NCBI RefSeq assembly: GCF_013141865.1
Contig: NZ_RCST01000001.1
Coordinates: 1,178,001 to 1,242,000 of the forward strand
Length of the DNA: 64,000 bases
Source of the DNA: Methylomonas sp. ZR1
Lineage (GTDB): Bacteria; Pseudomonadota; Gammaproteobacteria; Methylococcales; Methylomonadaceae
Direction: 5' to 3'
Shown one piece after another: positions 59,986 to 64,000 of the stretch (position 1 is its first letter; each line of letters begins with the position of its first letter). The notes below the pieces were generated by a model, which worked only from the letters and a program-made list of their open reading frames with translations, was not told the origin of the DNA and made no database searches. The position numbers and the translations under genes are program-made.

Positions 59986-61870
59986 AACGCACCCCCTGTT
60001 TGTTCAACAGCTCATACGCCATTAGCTTTAAAATTTGCTGCTCGAACACATCTTGCGTGATGCTGGCATAGTCGATGGTCATGTAAGCTTCACAACACCA
60101 TTCCATGCGCTCATTGACGTATTCTTTGGCAGTAAAGCCATTCTGAACGATACCCAGACGGTAAGCATCTAGCCATCTTTGCAGAATGCCAGCATATTTA
60201 CCGTATTTATCACACCGGCCTTGGGTTTTGGTTTTCACAAATCCGTCATCCTTCCAGAAGCCAAAAAATGTCGGTCTAGTAGGTTTTACCACTTCGACAG
60301 GCTTGTTATTAATGGTATCTATGACAAGCTGTCCATGTGGTCTGTGCGCCGTAAATACCATAATGCATGTCACTGTGCCGACTGGATAAAACAGTTCGTC
60401 CGGCATAGAAAACACTGCATCCAGCGTATGGCTTTTAAGAATATTTTGTCGCTGTTCAATGCGAATGCTCGACATTTCAATGGCACATGAAATAGGCACA
60501 ATCGCTACCAGCTTACCGTTGGGTTGCAACATATCCAAGGACTGCTTGATGAACGCCAGTTCACTTTCTTTTGTGTCCTTTTGAGAATATGGTGGATTTA
60601 TTAAAGCTACGGTTGGTTTGAGAGCTTTTACTTGTTTCTGAATGTTTACATCAAAACAGGAGCCATGAAACATATTGGATTTACCATCATGGCGCAAAAT
60701 CATGTTCGAGCAGGCTAAAGTAAACATGTGAGGATTTTGTTCGATTCCTATTAGTTGGCTTTTTTTAATTCTTTCGATAATGGCAGAGTTTCCATTAGCT
60801 TTATCAATCATATTCTTCATAGCCGAAATTAGAAATGCTCCAGTGCCGGTGCATGTATCCAAAACAACAGAATCAACATTGATTTCAGCAAGATCACAGA
60901 AAAGCTCGGTTATGTGTCTGGGCGTTAAGACAATGCCGAGACCTTGCTTATCACCGCCGGTATATTTTAAAAATTCGTTGTAAAAATTACCTATAACATC
61001 ATAGGAAGTTTCTGAAAATCTAAATTCGTCGAACAAAAAGCATACTTTTTCCAATATGTACTTCAAATGTTCTATAACATTAGGGTTGTTTCTGATGAAG
61101 GAGAAATTCGCCATCATCATGTCGGCTTTATCTTTAGCTACCTGAAGAGTATGAACTAATGTGTTTTCTATAGTATTTAATGTATAACTAGACAAAGCCT
61201 CTTTGTTGGTTTTTGACTTATATGAAATTACGAATGATTCTTCTTGTAGTGCCAGCAAACAAGCTGAAATCAATAATGGTTTTTCTTGTTCTGAGAGCTT
61301 CATCATATCTCTCAACTCATTATGCAAAATCGGGAGCTCTTTCTGTATGTTAGCAATAATTATTGCTTCGTTTGGCTGATAATCATTTTGATGAATTAGC
61401 TTAATGTAGTCCTTTGCAGATAATAGAGCTTGATTCTTTAATCGAGCTATTTTTCCTTTTTTTGTTACGAATGTAGATATTTTTAAAGTATCTTTGCAAG
61501 AGCCAGAAACAGCGACGCCAATAGCATTGTATTCCTTCATTACAGACGCCATGTAGTGAACAACCCCATCCACGGCGTAATCTTTTGCTATTAAATTATT
61601 AACATCCACCTCATCAAAGACATCTTTGTATGAGTTTTTGCTTTCGTGGTACTTCGCATCTTTTTTTATTTCAATTATCAACAAATCAGAGGATATGCCG
61701 TTAAGTTTTACAGTAAACTCTGGTTTTCCTCTTCCAGCTTTGCCGCCAGATTTACTTTTCAATAGTCTCTGAATGTTTTTATCATTAGACCCTTGATAGT
61801 TTATTTCTTTATAGCCAAGGTCTTTTAGAATATCTTCAACGTAGCGCTCAACTTCCCTTTCATTTGTCAT
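59978..61870 (-). CDS. BcgI-like fused restriction endonuclease / N6-adenine methyltransferase
   Basis: 630 aa from ATG 61870. N-terminal PD-(D/E)XK nuclease: 'KPEFTVKLNG' and 'DLLIIEIKKD' (about residues 49-71). Methylase: motif I 'LDTCTGTGAFLISAM' (about 337-351), motif IV 'NPPY' (about 425-428), with 'GIEQNPHMFTLACSNMILR' and 'GIVLTPRHITELF' typical of type I-like HsdM folds. With the separate S subunit this is a type IIB/IIG-like system that could cut and methylate. AT-rich, probably horizontally acquired. Confidence 0.9.
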   Translation of the reverse strand: MTNEREVERYVEDILKDLGYKEINYQGSNDKNIQRLLKSKSGGKAGRGKPEFTVKLNGISSDLLIIEIKKDAKYHESKNSYKDVFDEVDVNNLIAKDYAVDGVVHYMASVMKEYNAIGVAVSGSCKDTLKISTFVTKKGKIARLKNQALLSAKDYIKLIHQNDYQPNEAIIIANIQKELPILHNELRDMMKLSEQEKPLLISACLLALQEESFVISYKSKTNKEALSSYTLNTIENTLVHTLQVAKDKADMMMANFSFIRNNPNVIEHLKYILEKVCFLFDEFRFSETSYDVIGNFYNEFLKYTGGDKQGLGIVLTPRHITELFCDLAEINVDSVVLDTCTGTGAFLISAMKNMIDKANGNSAIIERIKKSQLIGIEQNPHMFTLACSNMILRHDGKSNMFHGSCFDVNIQKQVKALKPTVALINPPYSQKDTKESELAFIKQSLDMLQPNGKLVAIVPISCAIEMSSIRIEQRQNILKSHTLDAVFSMPDELFYPVGTVTCIMVFTAHRPHGQLVIDTINNKPVEVVKPTRPTFFGFWKDDGFVKTKTQGRCDKYGKYAGILQRWLDAYRLGIVQNGFTAKEYVNERMEWCCEAYMTIDYASITQDVFEQQILKLMAYELLNKQGVRYG

Positions 61871-61980
61871 TGCCATATTATTATTTTTCAGTAAATAATA
61901 ATATTTTATATTGACATTGCTTCTATGTTAATAATTGTGGCTATATTTAAAATATATCTAACAAGCTTTGTTGGGTGTAT

Positions 61981-63264
61981 TTATATCGAATCCAATTCAA
62001 TTTGCGTTGCTGATGCCTTCACGATTTTAAGGTTATCTTTCGACCAGCTATGCTTTTCTTGGAATTTATTCACGACATAATCATCTTTCCCGTGAGAAAA
62101 AATATTCTGTAGGTTGCCGAGAACACTTTCGGCAAAAGGATCGACAACGATAATTTGCTTGTCTTTATTGCAACGTATCAGATCATTGAAATGCTCGTCC
62201 GCATAATTGAACGAGTATCCGACGACAACGATTCGTTTTGCATCCTGGAAGGCTTGTTTGGATCGGTACCATACTTCAATAAAAGCATTTGATAGCACTG
62301 GCTTCATTTTCAATGGCGGAACTATTGATGGTACAACGCAATTCGGCCTTTTGTTTTTGCCAAATGTGGTGTTGGCTTGAACGGTTTCTGAAAAGAATTT
62401 TGGTATATCAAGGTTTGCATAACCATCTACAGTTACGAGCTGGCGATCCCGCATTCTGATGAAGCTGTCTAGGCCACCATGAAAATAGTGTGCTTTATCG
62501 CCTTTTATCCGTCTAGCAAAAGACGTGTAATTAAGGGTAACTAAGTCCCATTCATTTGGAACACTTGAGTAAAACGGCATGTTGTCATGAGCCACGCCTT
62601 GTTCGCAGTGTTTCAAGTAGGCCCACAATGTCCATGATAAGTACATGTAAGTCTTCATTTGGGATTCATTATTGGTATAAAAACCAATAAAACTATCCAT
62701 CAACAGCCGCTCAAAATCCATCAAGTTACCGCGAACGTGTTTTAGAATCCGGTGGTTGGGTTCTTCTAAGCTGCGCTCGAAAATTGCCCGCATGACATTG
62801 TTAAAAACGTCGGTAAACGTTAGTTTTGGCAATTGAATGATGTTATCGTCTTCGACTGATATAGTCCCTTCGAATACTTCATTGATTAGAGCTTCTGTTT
62901 CGTTATCAAGCTTTACATCGTCTTGCAGTTTCTGGATTTTGATGAGCAAGGCAATAATCAATCTACCGAGTTTTGCATCTTTATCATCAAGGTGTTCATC
63001 TTTTAACTCCTGTCCAATTCGATCAACAATATCGGCAACTTGTCCACGAAACTCATTCGAAAGTTTTTCAACTGCTTCTTTTACAAATTTATCGTAACTA
63101 AATCGGAGATTCGGGATTATTTGTCGAAGAGTGGCTTCAATTTTCTGTCCATCATCAGTTGATTTGAGAAATGCGCGAATTTTGGGCACTAATTCGGCAG
63201 CAAGAGGCATATCAATCCCTTCGCTTTTATCGACACCAGCACCGCATACCAACACTGTTTTCAT
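61981..63264 (-). CDS. SIR2-like domain protein
   Basis: 427 aa. N-terminal Rossmann start 'VLVCGAGVDKSEGIDMPL' (residues 4-21), 'LVTLNYTSFARRI' (T243-LNYT), the candidate catalytic His262 in 'HYFHGGLDSF', and near the end 'KRIVVVGYSFNYADEHFNDLI' (about 344-364, the SIR2-like VGYS...D motif). The middle ~200 residues are helical insert. SIR2-like proteins often deplete NAD+ in phage defence. It sits between the R-M genes and a LOTUS-domain gene on the same strand. No effector partner of known type is visible. Confidence 0.82.
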   Translation of the reverse strand: MKTVLVCGAGVDKSEGIDMPLAAELVPKIRAFLKSTDDGQKIEATLRQIIPNLRFSYDKFVKEAVEKLSNEFRGQVADIVDRIGQELKDEHLDDKDAKLGRLIIALLIKIQKLQDDVKLDNETEALINEVFEGTISVEDDNIIQLPKLTFTDVFNNVMRAIFERSLEEPNHRILKHVRGNLMDFERLLMDSFIGFYTNNESQMKTYMYLSWTLWAYLKHCEQGVAHDNMPFYSSVPNEWDLVTLNYTSFARRIKGDKAHYFHGGLDSFIRMRDRQLVTVDGYANLDIPKFFSETVQANTTFGKNKRPNCVVPSIVPPLKMKPVLSNAFIEVWYRSKQAFQDAKRIVVVGYSFNYADEHFNDLIRCNKDKQIIVVDPFAESVLGNLQNIFSHGKDDYVVNKFQEKHSWSKDNLKIVKASATQIELDSI

Positions 63265-63362
63265 TCCACCTTCCTCGGTAAAGCCAAAATCTGTTTAAAA
63301 ATTGCATTTCTATAATTCGTTAATGCACCATCGCATACTGCATCTGCTGTTGAACGTAACCG

Positions 63363-64000
63363 CTATTTTTCACCAATTATCTTTTTGATATTGTCTTTAC
63401 TAATCGTGGACATGGTGAGCTTTTTAAGTTCTTTGGCTTTTAATTCAAAGTCGTTGACTTTCTTAAGTTCTATCAATGTCGAAATAATCAGCTTATCTAA
63501 TTTCAACAAAAAATCCTTTAAAGCGATTTTTTTTACTCGAATAGCATCTGTCCCATCTTTCTGCTTTTCGGTATACACCAAATCCATCCTTACAAACAAA
63601 GTAAATGCCTTATTGATATCGGTTTTCGAAAGATGGTTATCAATTTTATGGCATTCAACAAAAACAGTTTCGCGAAGAGTGGACAAATCGGAACATGCTT
63701 GTTTATTTGTGCAAGCCTGTTTATAGATTTTCTTGATGGTATCTGCGCTGATCAGGCGCATATTGTGTTTGCTCAGTAGGCTTTTATATAAATCGGCTGA
63801 AGCGGGTTTGGGTGCAGTTGTTTTTGTTTTGCTGGGCATCAATGACGCATAGTTAACGGTTCCAACTTTATTCAAGTGGACGCCTTTGGTCGCTTTAAGG
63901 AAGTCTGTAAAAGTTTTAAACCCGTAGTCACTTTCCTTAAAATCCGCCACTTTCTGTTTCAAAGTATTTTTTAGCTGTGAAGTGTTGACTGCATCCGGTG
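63363..64000 (-). CDS. C-terminal part of an OST-HTH/LOTUS-domain protein (5' end beyond window)
   Basis: Open to base 64000, 211 codons seen; the N-terminus is outside. 'DFKESDYGFKTFTDFLKATKG' and 'TVNYASLMPSK' form a LOTUS/OST-HTH motif (the usual pattern F....YGF..F..FL......). The rest is helical and Lys-rich ('KKVNDFELKAKELKKLTMSTISKDNIKKI'). LOTUS is usually fused to a NYN RNase, so the missing part may be a NYN domain. TTG at 63962 is internal, not the start. Same strand as the SIR2-like gene, 98 bases apart. Confidence 0.72.
   Translation of the reverse strand, partial: PDAVNTSQLKNTLKQKVADFKESDYGFKTFTDFLKATKGVHLNKVGTVNYASLMPSKTKTTAPKPASADLYKSLLSKHNMRLISADTIKKIYKQACTNKQACSDLSTLRETVFVECHKIDNHLSKTDINKAFTLFVRMDLVYTEKQKDGTDAIRVKKIALKDFLLKLDKLIISTLIELKKVNDFELKAKELKKLTMSTISKDNIKKIIGEK

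Noticed and set aside
1..64000. CRISPR array, tRNA or rRNA genes
   Set aside because: No regular 25-40 base repeat with spacers and no cloverleaf or rRNA-like stretch was noticed on reading the window.

Overview
The window looks like the chromosome of a gammaproteobacterium of moderate GC content. The yajR-like MFS gene, ssb and uvrA sit together as in many Gammaproteobacteria. A methanotroph-like (Methylococcales) host is possible, but that is only an impression. Most of the window is accessory DNA.

Bases 1 to about 25,400 are one end of a Mu-like transposable prophage, almost entirely on the minus strand; its tail genes continue beyond base 1. From right to left it runs: transposase-binding repeats at the phage end; a plus-strand CI-like repressor; an operator array with a strong early promoter; Ner; MuA; MuB; an early block with an RdgC-like protein, DUF3164 and GemA; Mor; a phage HU; a BRO antirepressor; a lysis block; then terminase, portal, head morphogenesis, scaffold and coat. 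The replication part is Mu-like, while the portal, head and coat resemble SPP1/P22-type modules. A 139-codon gene with its own strong ribosome-binding site lies out of frame inside the MuA gene.

Bases 25.9-28.2 kb hold ordinary chromosomal genes (arylamine N-acetyltransferase, YfcE-like phosphodiesterase, YciI-like protein). Bases 28.3-34.5 kb form a small defence/stress cluster: a NACHT-LRR NTPase and a KAP NTPase in a tight two-gene operon, a HepT/MntA toxin-antitoxin pair, decayed uvrA and vapC tails, and a Uma2-type nuclease. Then come uvrA, the yajR-like gene and ssb.

Directly after the ssb terminator lies an AT-rich element with three different tyrosine recombinases and a small coiled-coil protein. 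Its layout resembles Tn554 tnpABC and the gamma-mobile-trio modules. A serine recombinase, two RlaP-type nucleotidyltransferases, small cargo genes behind a repeated leader, and a complete IS21-family element follow.

Bases 52.5-56.9 kb carry two SAM methyltransferases and a TolB-like beta-propeller protein, divergent from a LysR regulator, with a decayed second TolB-like tail. Bases 57.0-64.0 kb carry umuDC, a BcgI-like restriction-modification pair (R-M plus S), a SIR2-like protein and the C-terminal part of an OST-HTH/LOTUS protein, together a probable defence island. No tRNA, rRNA or CRISPR array was seen.
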